A DNA stretch of 64,000 bases from Agrobacterium leguminum (GTDB taxonomy: Bacteria; Pseudomonadota; Alphaproteobacteria; Rhizobiales; Rhizobiaceae): contig NZ_JADQWB010000003.1 of assembly GCF_015704895.1 (NCBI RefSeq), positions 248,001 to 312,000 of the forward strand. Direction: 5' to 3'. This document shows, piece by piece, positions 38,067-47,406 of the stretch. A program made the translations under genes and the position numbers. Position 1 is the first letter of the stretch, and the number at the start of each line of letters is the position of its first letter. The notes under the pieces are model-generated. The model searched no databases. It saw only the letters and a list, made by a program, of their open reading frames with translations, and was not told the origin of the DNA.

Positions 38067-38695
38067 AGGCCAGCCCTCGCAACCGCGTTGATGGCGGCAG
38101 CCGTCATGGCCGAACCACCCATGCGTCCCTTGACGATGGCATAGGGAATGCCGAGCGAACTTGCCTCCAGCGCGTCTTTCGATTCCGCCGCACCGACAAA
38201 GCCAACCGGCATGCCGATGATGGCAGCCGGGCGCGCGGCGCCTTTTTCCAGCATCTCAAGCAAGTAGAACAGTGCAGTCGGCGCATTGCCAATGGCAACG
38301 AGCGCGCCGTCCAGCTTCTCTGCCCAAAGATCGAGCGCGGCAGCGGAGCGGGTGTTGCCAATCTTTTTCGCCAGCTCCGGCGTGCGGGGATCGCGAAGGG
38401 TGCAGACCACGTCATTGTCAGCCGGAAGGCGCGCGCGCGTCACGCCATGGGCAACCATTTCCGCATCGCAGAGAACAGGCTTGCCGGCTCGTAGAGCACC
38501 GCGTGCAGCGGCAACAAAATCCGGCGAAAAGCGGAAATGGCTGGCTGCCTCCACCTGCCCGCAGGCGTGGATCATGCGAATGGCGATATCCGCCTGCTCT
38601 TCGGTAAAGGCGGACAAATCCGCCTCCTCGCGAATGACGGCGAAGGAGCGCTCATAGATCGCATTGCCATCGCGAATATAGTCATAGTCGGTCAT
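38063..38695 (-). CDS. cobH: Precorrin-8X methylmutase
   Basis: 210 residues. It moves the methyl group from C11 to C12 to form hydrogenobyrinate. MIHACGQVEAASHFRFS includes the catalytic histidine region, and IGMPVGFVGAAESKDALEAS is conserved in CobH/CbiC. It overlaps cobG by an ATGA. Confidence 0.96.
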   Translation of the reverse strand: MTDYDYIRDGNAIYERSFAVIREEADLSAFTEEQADIAIRMIHACGQVEAASHFRFSPDFVAAARGALRAGKPVLCDAEMVAHGVTRARLPADNDVVCTLRDPRTPELAKKIGNTRSAAALDLWAEKLDGALVAIGNAPTALFYLLEMLEKGAARPAAIIGMPVGFVGAAESKDALEASSLGIPYAIVKGRMGGSAMTAAAINAVARAGL

Positions 38696-40047
38696 CGGTC
38701 ATCCTGTCGAAGCGCCGCACCGATCGCCTGTTTGCCCAGCCGGGCAAACAGGGTGGCGGCGTTTTCCCCGGGCTTATGTTCTTTTTCGTAAAGACGGGCA
38801 AGCCGCGAAAGCGCCGTCCTCTGATGCTGGAAAGGTAAAATGCCATCCGGCGCGTCGCCGGCGCGTCCCGAAATCGAAAAGGCCAGACCATCGGCGGCGC
38901 CGGAAAAAGTGAGAAGCGACGGCGCGGGGTTTGCGCAACCTTTGCCGCAGCCGGAAATATGCAGCGTGAAGGAGCCATCCAGCAACGAGGCGCATTCCTC
39001 AGACGCAAAGGCGGCCAACTCATGGGTGGGAAGAAAAGCCGAAGCGCAGCCCGGCGCGCCGGGACAGGCGGCAATAGAAGAGCGCGCGTCACCTGCCGTC
39101 GTGATGAAACCGGACGCCCTTGCAATCTGAAGCAATGCGCCGCAGGCAGATGACGATCCAAAGAATAGCAGGCTATGGTTTGGTGCCGGCCGCAGGGCCG
39201 TGATGCCGAGAGCACCGGCCCGTTCGCAGAGATGCGACAAATCGCAGGCCCGGATTTGCCCGAAAGCAGGCGCTACAGCAATGGCGAAGCGATCCTTTCC
39301 CGTCATCATCAGTCCCAGAGACGCAGAAGCCGTCCTGGTGTCATCAACAATCACACGATCCAGCAGGCGATCACCGCAGATTGCTTTTATCGTCGAATGG
39401 TCCAGATCGCGGCCACGGGCAAGCGGCCCTTCGCCGGCCAGATAGGTGAGCAGCGACAGGACTACACCCGCCGCCGCGTCCGCCTCGACCAATCCCGCAC
39501 TCAGCGCCCTGCTTTCCGGCCCACCCACGAGTAGCCGCCAGAGGACCCGATCATCCAGAGAGACCGCTTTCAGGCGAATATCGGCCAGCAAATCTTCCAT
39601 GGAGAGGCGCCCGCCGCCATCAATGACGACAGACATTTTAGCGGCAAGCTTTTCATGGAGAACAAGCCTATCGGCCTCTTTTCGAATCTCCTCGGCGAGA
39701 GGGCCACCATCAGCAATCTCCGCGTCATCCCGACCGGCGAGAGGCGAAGTCTCGATCGCGAGCCCCGCACGCAACGGCAAATCCAGCGCCAGAACGTCTT
39801 TTTCCAGAGCGCGGGCACTTTCCGGCGTCAGGCCACGAAATTGCAGGCTGCCGCGGGCGGTAATGTCGATCAATCCGTTGCCATGCCGCTCGGCAAGATG
39901 GCAAAGCACCACCATGTCGCGCGGGTCGATGTCCGCCTCGAAAGCGATCCGCGACAAAAAACCGTCGCCGGTGCGCATGGGAGCGGACAGGGCCGGGCAG
40001 AGGCCACGGCGGCCAAATGGCTGAACGGGATCGGCAACGGCCATCAT
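38692..40047 (-). CDS. cobG: Precorrin-3B synthase
   Basis: About 451 residues, nitrite/sulfite reductase-like. It uses O2 to make precorrin-3B, so it marks the aerobic pathway. The cluster-binding cysteines appear as ACPGAPGC (Cx5C) and SGCGKGCANP (Cx3C), about residues 330 and 368. Three start codons follow each other (GTG 40050, ATG 40047, ATG 40044) just after a GGAGG; spacing favours the second or third. It overlaps the cobN stop. Confidence 0.94.
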   Translation of the reverse strand: MMAVADPVQPFGRRGLCPALSAPMRTGDGFLSRIAFEADIDPRDMVVLCHLAERHGNGLIDITARGSLQFRGLTPESARALEKDVLALDLPLRAGLAIETSPLAGRDDAEIADGGPLAEEIRKEADRLVLHEKLAAKMSVVIDGGGRLSMEDLLADIRLKAVSLDDRVLWRLLVGGPESRALSAGLVEADAAAGVVLSLLTYLAGEGPLARGRDLDHSTIKAICGDRLLDRVIVDDTRTASASLGLMMTGKDRFAIAVAPAFGQIRACDLSHLCERAGALGITALRPAPNHSLLFFGSSSACGALLQIARASGFITTAGDARSSIAACPGAPGCASAFLPTHELAAFASEECASLLDGSFTLHISGCGKGCANPAPSLLTFSGAADGLAFSISGRAGDAPDGILPFQHQRTALSRLARLYEKEHKPGENAATLFARLGKQAIGAALRQDDR

Positions 40048-43000
40048 CACGCCTCCACCCTTTGGGAGCGCGGCAGGACCAGCATTTCAAGTTCCGCATC
40101 CACCGCGTTGCGGCGGCTGTGCCACAGCCCGCGACGGCGGGCGGATAAAAAGCGTTCGGCCATCACCTGCGCCGCTTTCGGGTTTTCCCGCAGGATGAAA
40201 TCGCGCACATCCTCATTGCCGAAATAGGCATCGTAAAGCGCCTCGATCAACGAGGAGGACACCGCATGGGTGGTTTCGGCAAAGCCGATCAACCGGTCCA
40301 CCGTCTCGAGGAATTCCGCCGCCCCGCGCGGACCGTGCCGCATCTGGCCGGCAATGAAGCGGGGATTGACCGCGCGCGCGCGCACCACCCGCGTCAACGC
40401 CTGCGTCATCGACCTTGCACGCGGACGCGCCGGATCTGTCGTATCCAGTGCAACAATATCGGCGACGCCGCCAAGCACAGCTTTCGCGGCGGAAAAGCCA
40501 CCGATGAAGGCGACATCCGAAGAACCGTCCAGAAGGTCACGGCCCGGATCGTCGCCGGTATGAACAAGAAGATCGGCGCGCCTGACCAGCTCCACAAAAC
40601 CGGTATCTTCGAAAATCTCCAGCCCGTCCGCACCGCCGAAAGCGTGGCTCGCCGCATCGAGATAGGCCTGCCCCAGCTCCTCGCGTTCGTCCCATTTGCC
40701 GCTGGCAAGCTTTTCTTCGATACCGGCACCATAGGTGCCGGGCGCGGAGCCGAAAATGCGCGCCGGAATATGTCCGAGCGTGGCGGCCTCTTCCGCAAGC
40801 GGATTGTCGCCCGGCGCTTCCTCCCGCCGCGCAATGGCCTTGGCGGCGGCGTCGAGAAGCGCGATCAGCGCCGGGAACATGTCGCGGAACAGGCCGGAAA
40901 TGCGAAAGGTGACGTCGACTCGCGGCCGCCCCAGGCTCGCCGGCGGCAGAACCTCGATACCGGTGACCCGGCCGGTAGCGTGGTCGTGGATCGGTCTTGC
41001 CCCCATCAGATGCAGCGCCTGCGCCACATCCTCACCGCCATTGCGCAGGCTGGCGCTGCCCCACAGATCGAAAACCAGATGTTTCGGCCAGTCGCCATGG
41101 GACTGCAGATGATGGCGCAGCACCTCTTCGCCCGCCATGCGGCCCAACTCGAACGCCGTCGGCGTCGGCATGGTGCGCGGATCGGCGGCATAGAGATTGC
41201 GGCCCGTGGGCAGCACGTCGAGCCGCCCGCGCGCAGGTGCGCCGGAAGGGCCGGGGACGATATGCCGGCCATCGAGCGCGGCCAGCAGTGCAGCTTTTTC
41301 CGATTTGGCGCTTTCAAGCCTCAGAAGGTCGGTCTCGTCTTTTACACAGCGGCCAAAAACATGCTGGCCATCCTTGATGGCGAAATCCTTGAGGTCGCAG
41401 AGAAAGGCGTCGATGCGTGAGAGGGCCGCATCGGCATCATCCTTCGCAGCCACGCCCGCTTCCGCCGCAAGCCCGGTCTCCAACGCCTTTTCGACGATCA
41501 GTTTCGCCAGCCGGTCACGCCGGCGGCGATCCAGCCCATCCGCCTGCGCATATTCATCGACCAGCTGCTCCAGCGCCGACTGTTCCGGCGAAAGCCCGGC
41601 ATTGACCAGCACCGGCGGGACATGGCCGATGGTCACAGCCGCGATCCGTCGCTTGGCGACGGCCGCCTCGCCCGGATTGGAAACGATGAAAGGATAGACT
41701 ACAGGCAGCGAGCCGGTGACGATTTCGGGAAAACAATTGCGGGAAAGCGCCACCGTCTTGCCCGGCAGCCATTCCAGTGTGCCGTGCGCGCCAACATGCA
41801 CGATGGCATGTGCGCCCGCAATCCGCTGCATCCATGCACCGAAGGCAACAAGCGCGTGGCGCGGCGGCAGGGCAGGGTCGTGGTAGTCCACCCGGCGATC
41901 CTCATTGCGGCCCCTGTCCGGCGCTAGCACCACGAACACTTCGCCGAAACGGGCAGCGCGGAACCGGAATGCGCCATCGACGAGTGCATCGTCATAGGTT
42001 GCCACGCCCCATGTCGCGTTTACGGACCCGGCAGATGCCGGCGGCAAGGTGGAGAAAAAAGCCTCGTAGGTGGAAAGATCAATTGCCGCTTCCTGTTGCT
42101 CGACGCAGTCGAGCAACGCCCGCGCGGTCTTAGGAATATCCTTGACCGTATAACCGGCCCCGGCAAGATCGCGCATCATTTCGAGAACGCTTTGCGGCAC
42201 ATCGAGACCGACGGCATAACCGGTTCGCCCGGGCGCCGCACCGGGATAATCCGGCATCAGAATGACGATGCGGCGATCCCGTGGAAGGGCATTCCTCAGC
42301 CGCAGGAAAGCGGCGATGCGATTTGCCACCTGCTCGACGCGATCGGCCTCGGGTACATTGAGCAAACTCGCGCCGCCATCCACGCGCGCCTGTTTGAACG
42401 AGATCGCACCGGCGAGAATCCGGCCATCCAGTTCCGGCAGGACGACATGCATGGCAAGATCGGAGGGATTGAGACCGCGCGCATTTTCCGCCCATCCGTC
42501 CCGCCGCGTCGTCGCCATCACCACCTGAAACACCGGTACACCGAGACGGTCGAACAGGGTTGTGCCGTCGTCATCCGTCTGGCTGGCGAAGGCGGTGGCG
42601 GCAATGATGGCGGCGGGCTTCAGATCGGGCAGCGCCGCTTCGAGGAAACGGATCGCCTCGCCATCCTTCAGACCGCTGACAAAAATCGGCAAGGGTGCAA
42701 AACCGCGCCGCGAGAGCGCCTCGAAAAGCGCATCCACCGGTGCGGCATCTGCCGCCAGAAGCATGGAACGGTAAAAGAGGATGGGCAGAAGGGACGCACC
42801 GTCGGGAAAACCCGCGCAGGCTTCCGCCCTACCCACAACGCCCCTGCCGGGCCGGTAAAAACCGGCTTTCGGCAGCGGTTCGGCTTCGATATTCGGCCAT
42901 GCCTCGCCCCTTGCAAGAGCGGCGAGACCAAGGGCAAGCCGGTCCATATTCTCCTGCCCGCCCTCGCGAAAGAAGGAGAGGACCGAGGCCAAAATCCGCC

Positions 43001-43397
43001 GATCGACGGTCGAGGCCGCTTCCAGTTTCTCGTCCCTTTCGCTGCACTCACCCGGCAAAAGCATAAGCTTGATGCCGCGCCTGCGCGCAAGAATGGAAAG
43101 CTGATCGACACCGTAACGCCAGCGTTCCGCACCGCCGAGAATCCGGATAAGAATAACCTTGGCATGTTCCGCCGTCTTTTCGATCCAGAGATCGACCGAC
43201 ATGGGATGTCGAAGCTCGGAGAGGCTGGCGGCTGACAGGGAGGGGAGCACACCCTCTGTTCGCCGCCAGGCCTGTTCCAAGCCGGCCAGATCGCTTGCCG
43301 AAAACGACAGCATCACCACATCCGACCGGGGCTGGTTGAGATCAACCGGCTCGATCAGGTCGTCCAGAGACGAGGATGTGGTAGCGAGGATGTGCAT
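40047..43397 (-). CDS. cobN: Cobaltochelatase subunit CobN
   Basis: 1116 residues, the large subunit of the ATP-dependent aerobic cobaltochelatase, which acts with CobS and CobT (not in this window). Recognisable stretches include HVGAHGTLEWLPGKTVALS, a conserved magnesium/cobalt chelatase motif (about residues 544-562), and LVFDLWGSASLRNGGEDVAQ. The N-terminus MHILATTSSS and the C-terminus both look native; it is somewhat shorter than the ~1275 residues I recall for the Pseudomonas enzyme, probably through loop differences. It is 2 bases downstream of cobW. Confidence 0.95.
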   Translation of the reverse strand: MHILATTSSSLDDLIEPVDLNQPRSDVVMLSFSASDLAGLEQAWRRTEGVLPSLSAASLSELRHPMSVDLWIEKTAEHAKVILIRILGGAERWRYGVDQLSILARRRGIKLMLLPGECSERDEKLEAASTVDRRILASVLSFFREGGQENMDRLALGLAALARGEAWPNIEAEPLPKAGFYRPGRGVVGRAEACAGFPDGASLLPILFYRSMLLAADAAPVDALFEALSRRGFAPLPIFVSGLKDGEAIRFLEAALPDLKPAAIIAATAFASQTDDDGTTLFDRLGVPVFQVVMATTRRDGWAENARGLNPSDLAMHVVLPELDGRILAGAISFKQARVDGGASLLNVPEADRVEQVANRIAAFLRLRNALPRDRRIVILMPDYPGAAPGRTGYAVGLDVPQSVLEMMRDLAGAGYTVKDIPKTARALLDCVEQQEAAIDLSTYEAFFSTLPPASAGSVNATWGVATYDDALVDGAFRFRAARFGEVFVVLAPDRGRNEDRRVDYHDPALPPRHALVAFGAWMQRIAGAHAIVHVGAHGTLEWLPGKTVALSRNCFPEIVTGSLPVVYPFIVSNPGEAAVAKRRIAAVTIGHVPPVLVNAGLSPEQSALEQLVDEYAQADGLDRRRRDRLAKLIVEKALETGLAAEAGVAAKDDADAALSRIDAFLCDLKDFAIKDGQHVFGRCVKDETDLLRLESAKSEKAALLAALDGRHIVPGPSGAPARGRLDVLPTGRNLYAADPRTMPTPTAFELGRMAGEEVLRHHLQSHGDWPKHLVFDLWGSASLRNGGEDVAQALHLMGARPIHDHATGRVTGIEVLPPASLGRPRVDVTFRISGLFRDMFPALIALLDAAAKAIARREEAPGDNPLAEEAATLGHIPARIFGSAPGTYGAGIEEKLASGKWDEREELGQAYLDAASHAFGGADGLEIFEDTGFVELVRRADLLVHTGDDPGRDLLDGSSDVAFIGGFSAAKAVLGGVADIVALDTTDPARPRARSMTQALTRVVRARAVNPRFIAGQMRHGPRGAAEFLETVDRLIGFAETTHAVSSSLIEALYDAYFGNEDVRDFILRENPKAAQVMAERFLSARRRGLWHSRRNAVDAELEMLVLPRSQRVEA

Positions 43398-43399
43398 CG

Positions 43400-44437
43400 T
43401 CAGGCGGCCAGCATCTGTTCGATCTTTTCGCGGTTGATACCCTTTTCGCCGATGACGACGAGGCGGCTGCGGCGTTCCTCACCTGCAGCCCAGGGCCGGT
43501 CGTAATAATGGTTGACGCGGCTGCCCACAGCCTGCACCTGCAGGCGCATCGGCTTTGCGGAAACCTCGATGAAGCCCTTGATGCGCAGGACATTTTCCGC
43601 AGCCGCCGTCTCGGCGATACGGGCTGCCAGCGCTTCCGGATCGGTCACGGCCGGCAGATCGATGACGAAACTGTCGAAATCGTCATGCTCGTGGTCGAGT
43701 TCGCCATCATGGTGGGTACGGCGGTTTTCGATATCCTCTTCCACCGCAAGGCCAAGACCGATCAGCACGGCGGGGTCGATGGCGCCATTGGAGGCCACGA
43801 CGATCTTTGCCGCCTTCGGCAGATGTTCGAGAACATGCGTCTTGGCCCTGTCCAGGCCGGCATCGTCAAGAAGATCGGCCTTGGTCAGCACGATAAGATC
43901 GGCGCAGGCGACCTGATCCTCGAAAACCTCTTCGACCGGGTCATCGTGATCGAGCGCCTCGTCATTGGCCCGTTGGGCCGCGAGTGCTTCCATGTCGTGC
44001 GCCACCTGCCCTTCGGCAAGGGCAGCGCCATCCACCACGGCCACGACGGCATCCACCGTCACGCGGCTCTTGATCGCCGGCCACTGGAAGGCCTGCACCA
44101 GCGGCTTCGGCAGGGCGAGGCCCGAGGTTTCGATGAGGATATGCTCCACCTTCGGCTGGCGGCTCAGAATCTGTTCGATGGCGGGCTGGAAATCATCCGC
44201 CACCGTGCAGCAGATGCAGCCATTGGCCAGTTCGACGATGTTTTCTTCCGGGCAGCTTTCAATACCGCAACCTTTGAGAATCTCGCCATCGATGCCGATA
44301 TCGCCGAATTCGTTGACGATGATCGCCAGCCGCTTGCCGTCCAGCTTTTCGAGAAGGCCGCGCAGCAGCGTGGTTTTGCCAGCCCCCAGAAAGCCGGTGA
44401 CGATGGTGCAGGGAACGCGGTCCAGAAGGGTGCTCAT
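43400..44437 (-). CDS. cobW: CobW family GTPase
   Basis: 345 residues of the COG0523 G3E family. P-loop GFLGAGKTTLLRGLL (residues about 15-29), the metal-binding GCICCTV near 72-78, the LTKADLL guanine-specificity motif and a histidine-rich stretch (THHDGELDHEHDD) before the CobW C-terminal domain. It is thought to handle cobalt delivery for the adjacent CobN chelatase. Start ATG overlaps the upstream DUF1636 gene (ATGA). Confidence 0.94.
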   Translation of the reverse strand: MSTLLDRVPCTIVTGFLGAGKTTLLRGLLEKLDGKRLAIIVNEFGDIGIDGEILKGCGIESCPEENIVELANGCICCTVADDFQPAIEQILSRQPKVEHILIETSGLALPKPLVQAFQWPAIKSRVTVDAVVAVVDGAALAEGQVAHDMEALAAQRANDEALDHDDPVEEVFEDQVACADLIVLTKADLLDDAGLDRAKTHVLEHLPKAAKIVVASNGAIDPAVLIGLGLAVEEDIENRRTHHDGELDHEHDDFDSFVIDLPAVTDPEALAARIAETAAAENVLRIKGFIEVSAKPMRLQVQAVGSRVNHYYDRPWAAGEERRSRLVVIGEKGINREKIEQMLAA

Positions 44438-44796
44438 GATCTCTCCTCGGTAAAATCGAATGGGGGAATGCGCGCCACCATGCCGCGCTTTAAGGGTTCG
44501 GGGCGGCCGCGCCAGGGCATCAGGCCGTCGGGGGCGGCAGCCAGCAGCCGCGCACCGGTCAGCAAATCTTCCGCATCACCGGTCGTCAGCCCGCCGAAGA
44601 CATAGGACCAGCCATTGGCGCTGCGCAGCACGGCGCTAAGCCCGCGCTTGCAATTGGCGAGGCAGTTGACGGAACGGACGGTGACACCCGTTTCCTCCGC
44701 CTTTGCGATGACGGCATCGGCGAGACGCGAGCCGGGGCGCGGTTCGGCATTGGGGTCGGCTTCATCGCGACAGCTTCTGCAAACGAAGACGGTCAC
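44434..44796 (-). CDS. DUF1636 family ferredoxin-like protein
   Basis: About 120 residues from a GTG at 44796. VFVCRSCRDE at the N-terminus and NCLANCKRGLSAVLR give a four-cysteine, thioredoxin-like [2Fe-2S] ferredoxin-type pattern typical of DUF1636 proteins encoded with cobW and cobN. The frame stays open upstream to a TTG at 44934, but that extension would cross the T7 tract at 44890-44884 and has no family resemblance, so the GTG is preferred. First gene after the cobalamin riboswitch; function unproven, perhaps redox or metal handling for CobW/CobN. Confidence 0.8.
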   Translation of the reverse strand: MTVFVCRSCRDEADPNAEPRPGSRLADAVIAKAEETGVTVRSVNCLANCKRGLSAVLRSANGWSYVFGGLTTGDAEDLLTGARLLAAAPDGLMPWRGRPEPLKRGMVARIPPFDFTEERS

Positions 44797-44883
44797 GCCG
44801 GACGCCGTTTCGTCCTGCGTGTTTCCGCCTGCACATGAAGATGTCGCTGAAATATCCAAACCGTATCGTTTCCCGCGCCTTGC

Positions 44884-44972
44884 AAAAAAATCTCGGGGGT
44901 GCGGATGTCGAATACGGCATGCGGGCAGGCGCAAACCGGATGTTCGATCTAACCGACTGACCGGAGCACCCC
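44884..44972 (-). terminator. Possible expression-platform terminator of the riboswitch
   Basis: On the minus strand GGGGTGC (44972-44966) can pair with GCACCCC (44902-44896), with a seven-T tract at 44890-44884 six bases later. The loop is long (63 bases), so the real fold may use inner pairings. Confidence 0.35.
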
Positions 44973-44990
44973 GCCCGGCAGACGTTTTTC

Positions 44991-45182
44991 CTGAAACGGC
45001 AGGTCTCCTGGCTCGCGGCTTTACACCCTGACACCGCCTTCCCGAACCCGTTGAGGTGTCCAGTGGCTTTACGGTGCGGGCTTACCGCTTACAGTTGCGG
45101 GGGCAGCCACGGAATGACCCGGTAATCGGGTTGGAACCGTGTTCCCTCTTAGCTTTTCCCGTTGCCGGGAAAAGACCGTCAG
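44991..45182 (-). ncRNA. Cobalamin riboswitch
   Basis: Minus-strand conserved blocks in order: AAGAGGGAACACGGT near 45151-45137, GCTGCCCCCGCAACTGTAAG near 45107-45088, GCCACTGG near 45066-45059, and the B12 box GAGCCAGGAGACCTGCC near 45014-44998. The ends pair as P1: CTGACGG at 45182-45176 with CCGTTTCAG at 44999-44991. It heads the minus-strand DUF1636-cobW-cobN-cobG-cobH-cobI-cobJ run, which should be shut off when adenosylcobalamin is plentiful. Confidence 0.95.
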
Positions 45183-45189
45183 TCCGTTA

Positions 45190-45218
45190 CCCTTAGGCTG
45201 AACGGGCGTGAGGGTCAA
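45190..45218 (-). promoter_or_regulatory. Predicted promoter of the riboswitch-led cob operon
   Basis: Minus strand TTGACC (45218-45213), a 17-base spacer, then TAAGGG (45195-45190). Initiation about 7 bases downstream would place the transcript start at the 5' edge of the riboswitch P1 stem. Confidence 0.45.
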
Positions 45219-45242
45219 TGCCGCGGCCCTGTGGCCCGCACA

Positions 45243-45270
45243 TTGCCGGGTGCGGCAAATTGGGTATAGT
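45243..45270 (+). promoter_or_regulatory. Predicted promoter of cobO-cobQ
   Basis: TTGCCG (45243-45248), a 16-base spacer and TATAGT (45265-45270), about 60 bases before the cobO start. No riboswitch lies between it and cobO. Confidence 0.45.
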
Positions 45271-45329
45271 CGCCGCTCCGAATGGCGGGGGCACCGGGTC
45301 CCGCGCCGCTGGATGAAAAGGAAAACGCG

Positions 45330-45947
45330 ATGACACGCGACATCAGCGACAGCGAAGCCGAACGTCACCGGCAGAAAATGGTCAACCGCAAGACGGTGCA
45401 GGACGCCGAGGTTGCGGAAAAGACCATCGAAAAAGGTCTGCTGATGATCAATACCGGCCCCGGCAAGGGCAAATCCACCGCCGCTTTCGGTCTTGCCCTG
45501 CGCATGCTCGGCACCGGGCGGCGGGTGGGCGTCGTTCAATTCATCAAGGGCGCATGGTCGACGGGAGAACAGCAGGCGCTGACTTTGTTCGGCGACAAGG
45601 TCGTGTGGCGCACCATGGGCGAAGGGTTCACCTGGGACACACAGGATTTGAAACGCGACGTCGCAGCGGCGGCAAAGGCCTGGGAAGAAGCCAAGGTCCT
45701 GATGGCGGATGAGACCATCGGCCTGCTGATCCTCGATGAGCTGAACATCGCGCTCCGTTACGATTACCTGCCGCTGGAAGAGGTGGTCGAAACGCTTTCC
45801 AGCCGAAGGCCCGATCTGCATGTCATCGTTACCGGCCGCAACGCCAAGCAACCGCTCATCGACGCGGCCGATATGGTGACGGAAATGACCCTCGTGAAAC
45901 ATCACTTCAAGGCGGGCGTGAAGGCGCAGGCGGGGATAGAATTCTGA
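45330..45947 (+). CDS. cobO: Cob(I)yrinic acid a,c-diamide adenosyltransferase
   Basis: 205 residues of the CobA/CobO/BtuR type. P-loop [17 protein letters not shown] (residues about 43-59) and [17 protein letters not shown] are family motifs. It transfers the adenosyl group from ATP to cobalt. ATG 45330 has AAGGAAAA upstream; the in-frame ATG at 45282 is less likely. One base separates it from cobQ. It is divergent from the riboswitch operon. Confidence 0.95.
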   Translation: MTRDISDSEAERHRQKMVNRKTVQDAEVAEKTIEKGLLMINTGPGKGKSTAAFGLALRMLGTGRRVGVVQFIKGAWSTGEQQALTLFGDKVVWRTMGEGFTWDTQDLKRDVAAAAKAWEEAKVLMADETIGLLILDELNIALRYDYLPLEEVVETLSSRRPDLHVIVTGRNAKQPLIDAADMVTEMTLVKHHFKAGVKAQAGIEF

Positions 45948-45948
45948 T

Positions 45949-47406
45949 ATGGCTGCGCGCGTGCTGATGTTTCAGGGAACCGGCTCGGATGTCGGCAAAT
46001 CGCTGATGGTGGCCGGCCTTGCCCGCGCCTTCGTCAGGCGCGGCCTGTCCGTCATGCCGTTCAAACCGCAGAACATGTCGAACAATGCGGCGGTCACCGC
46101 CGATGGCGGCGAGATTGGTCGTGCGCAGGCGCTGCAGGCACGGGCGGCGGGCGTGCCGCTTTCCGTGCACATGAACCCGGTGCTTCTGAAGCCGCAGAGC
46201 GAGACCGGCGCACAGGTGGTGGTGCAGGGCAAGATCGCCGGCAATGCCAAAGCGGCCGATTATCAGCACATGAAGGCCGGGCTGATGCCGCGCGTGCTCG
46301 AAAGCTTCGACCGCCTGAAACAACAGGCGGATCTGGTGCTGGTGGAAGGCGCAGGCAGCGCCTCCGAAATCAACCTGCGTGCCAATGATATCGCCAATAT
46401 GGGTTTTGCCAGAGCTGCGGACGCGCCTGTGATCCTGATCGGCGATATCGACCGGGGCGGCGTCATCGCCAGCCTCGTCGGCACGAAAGCCGTGCTCGAA
46501 GTTGAAGACGCGGCGATGATCGAAGGTTTCATCGTCAATCGGTTTCGCGGCGATCCGGCCCTGTTTTCGGACGGCATGCGGATAATTGCGGAAAAGACCG
46601 GCTGGGCCTCCATCGGGCTCCTGCCGCATTTTGCCGACGCCGCGAAGCTGCCGGCTGAAGATGCTCTCGGGCTTTCCGGCCCGGCTGAACGGAAACCTGA
46701 CGCGAAGATCCGCATTGCCGTGCCGATCCTGCCGCATATTTCCAATTTCGACGATCTCGATCCGCTGGATATGGAACCGGATGTCGAACTGATCCGCGTG
46801 CGGCCGGGTGAAACCATTCCCACCGATTGCCGGCTGGTACTGCTTTGCGGCTCGAAAGCCACCATCGCCGATCTTGCCGTTTTGAAAAATACGGGGCTCG
46901 ACATCGATATCAAGGCGCATGTGAGACGCGGCGGCCATGTTCTGGGCCTCTGCGGCGGATACCAGATGCTTGGGAAAACCGTTGCCGATCCCGAAGGCAT
47001 TGAAGGACCGCCGGCAACAGTCGACGGGCTCGGCCTGCTGGATGTCGACACTGTTCTGACCGGCGACAAAAGGCTTGTTTCCGTTATAGGGAAAAGTTTC
47101 GACGGAATTTATTTATCCGGCTATGAAATGCATGTCGGTGAAACCACGAGCGGAACCGACAGCTTACCGTTTTCGAAAATCGATGGGCATGAAGACGGCG
47201 CTGTGTCGCCTGACGGCCACATCTTCGGCACCTATATTCACGGCCTGTTTTCGGACGACCGCCAACGCGGCGCGTGGCTTGAGCGGCTTGGCGGACAGAA
47301 CACGGAACTGAACTACGATGCGCAGGTGGACGCCGTTCTTGATCGCCTCGCGGCGCATATGGAACAGCACCTCGATCTCGACCGTCTGCTTGCTATAGCG
47401 CGATAA
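45949..47406 (+). CDS. cobQ: Cobyric acid synthase
   Basis: 485 residues. It amidates four side chains of adenosylcobyrinate a,c-diamide. N-terminal ATP-binding domain ([20 protein letters not shown], residues about 5-24; [12 protein letters not shown]) and C-terminal glutamine amidotransferase domain with the nucleophile in [11 protein letters not shown]. One base after cobO, so co-transcribed. The 3' end overlaps convergent cobD by 14 bases. Confidence 0.96.
   Translation: MAARVLMFQGTGSDVGKSLMVAGLARAFVRRGLSVMPFKPQNMSNNAAVTADGGEIGRAQALQARAAGVPLSVHMNPVLLKPQSETGAQVVVQGKIAGNAKAADYQHMKAGLMPRVLESFDRLKQQADLVLVEGAGSASEINLRANDIANMGFARAADAPVILIGDIDRGGVIASLVGTKAVLEVEDAAMIEGFIVNRFRGDPALFSDGMRIIAEKTGWASIGLLPHFADAAKLPAEDALGLSGPAERKPDAKIRIAVPILPHISNFDDLDPLDMEPDVELIRVRPGETIPTDCRLVLLCGSKATIADLAVLKNTGLDIDIKAHVRRGGHVLGLCGGYQMLGKTVADPEGIEGPPATVDGLGLLDVDTVLTGDKRLVSVIGKSFDGIYLSGYEMHVGETTSGTDSLPFSKIDGHEDGAVSPDGHIFGTYIHGLFSDDRQRGAWLERLGGQNTELNYDAQVDAVLDRLAAHMEQHLDLDRLLAIAR

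Noticed and set aside
40047..43397. cobN considered as truncated because it is shorter than the Pseudomonas protein
   Set aside because: Both ends look native and overlap neighbouring cob genes in the usual coupled way; length variation is more likely.
44797..44934. N-terminal extension of the DUF1636 protein from TTG 44934
   Set aside because: It crosses the T7 tract of the riboswitch leader and has no family-like sequence.
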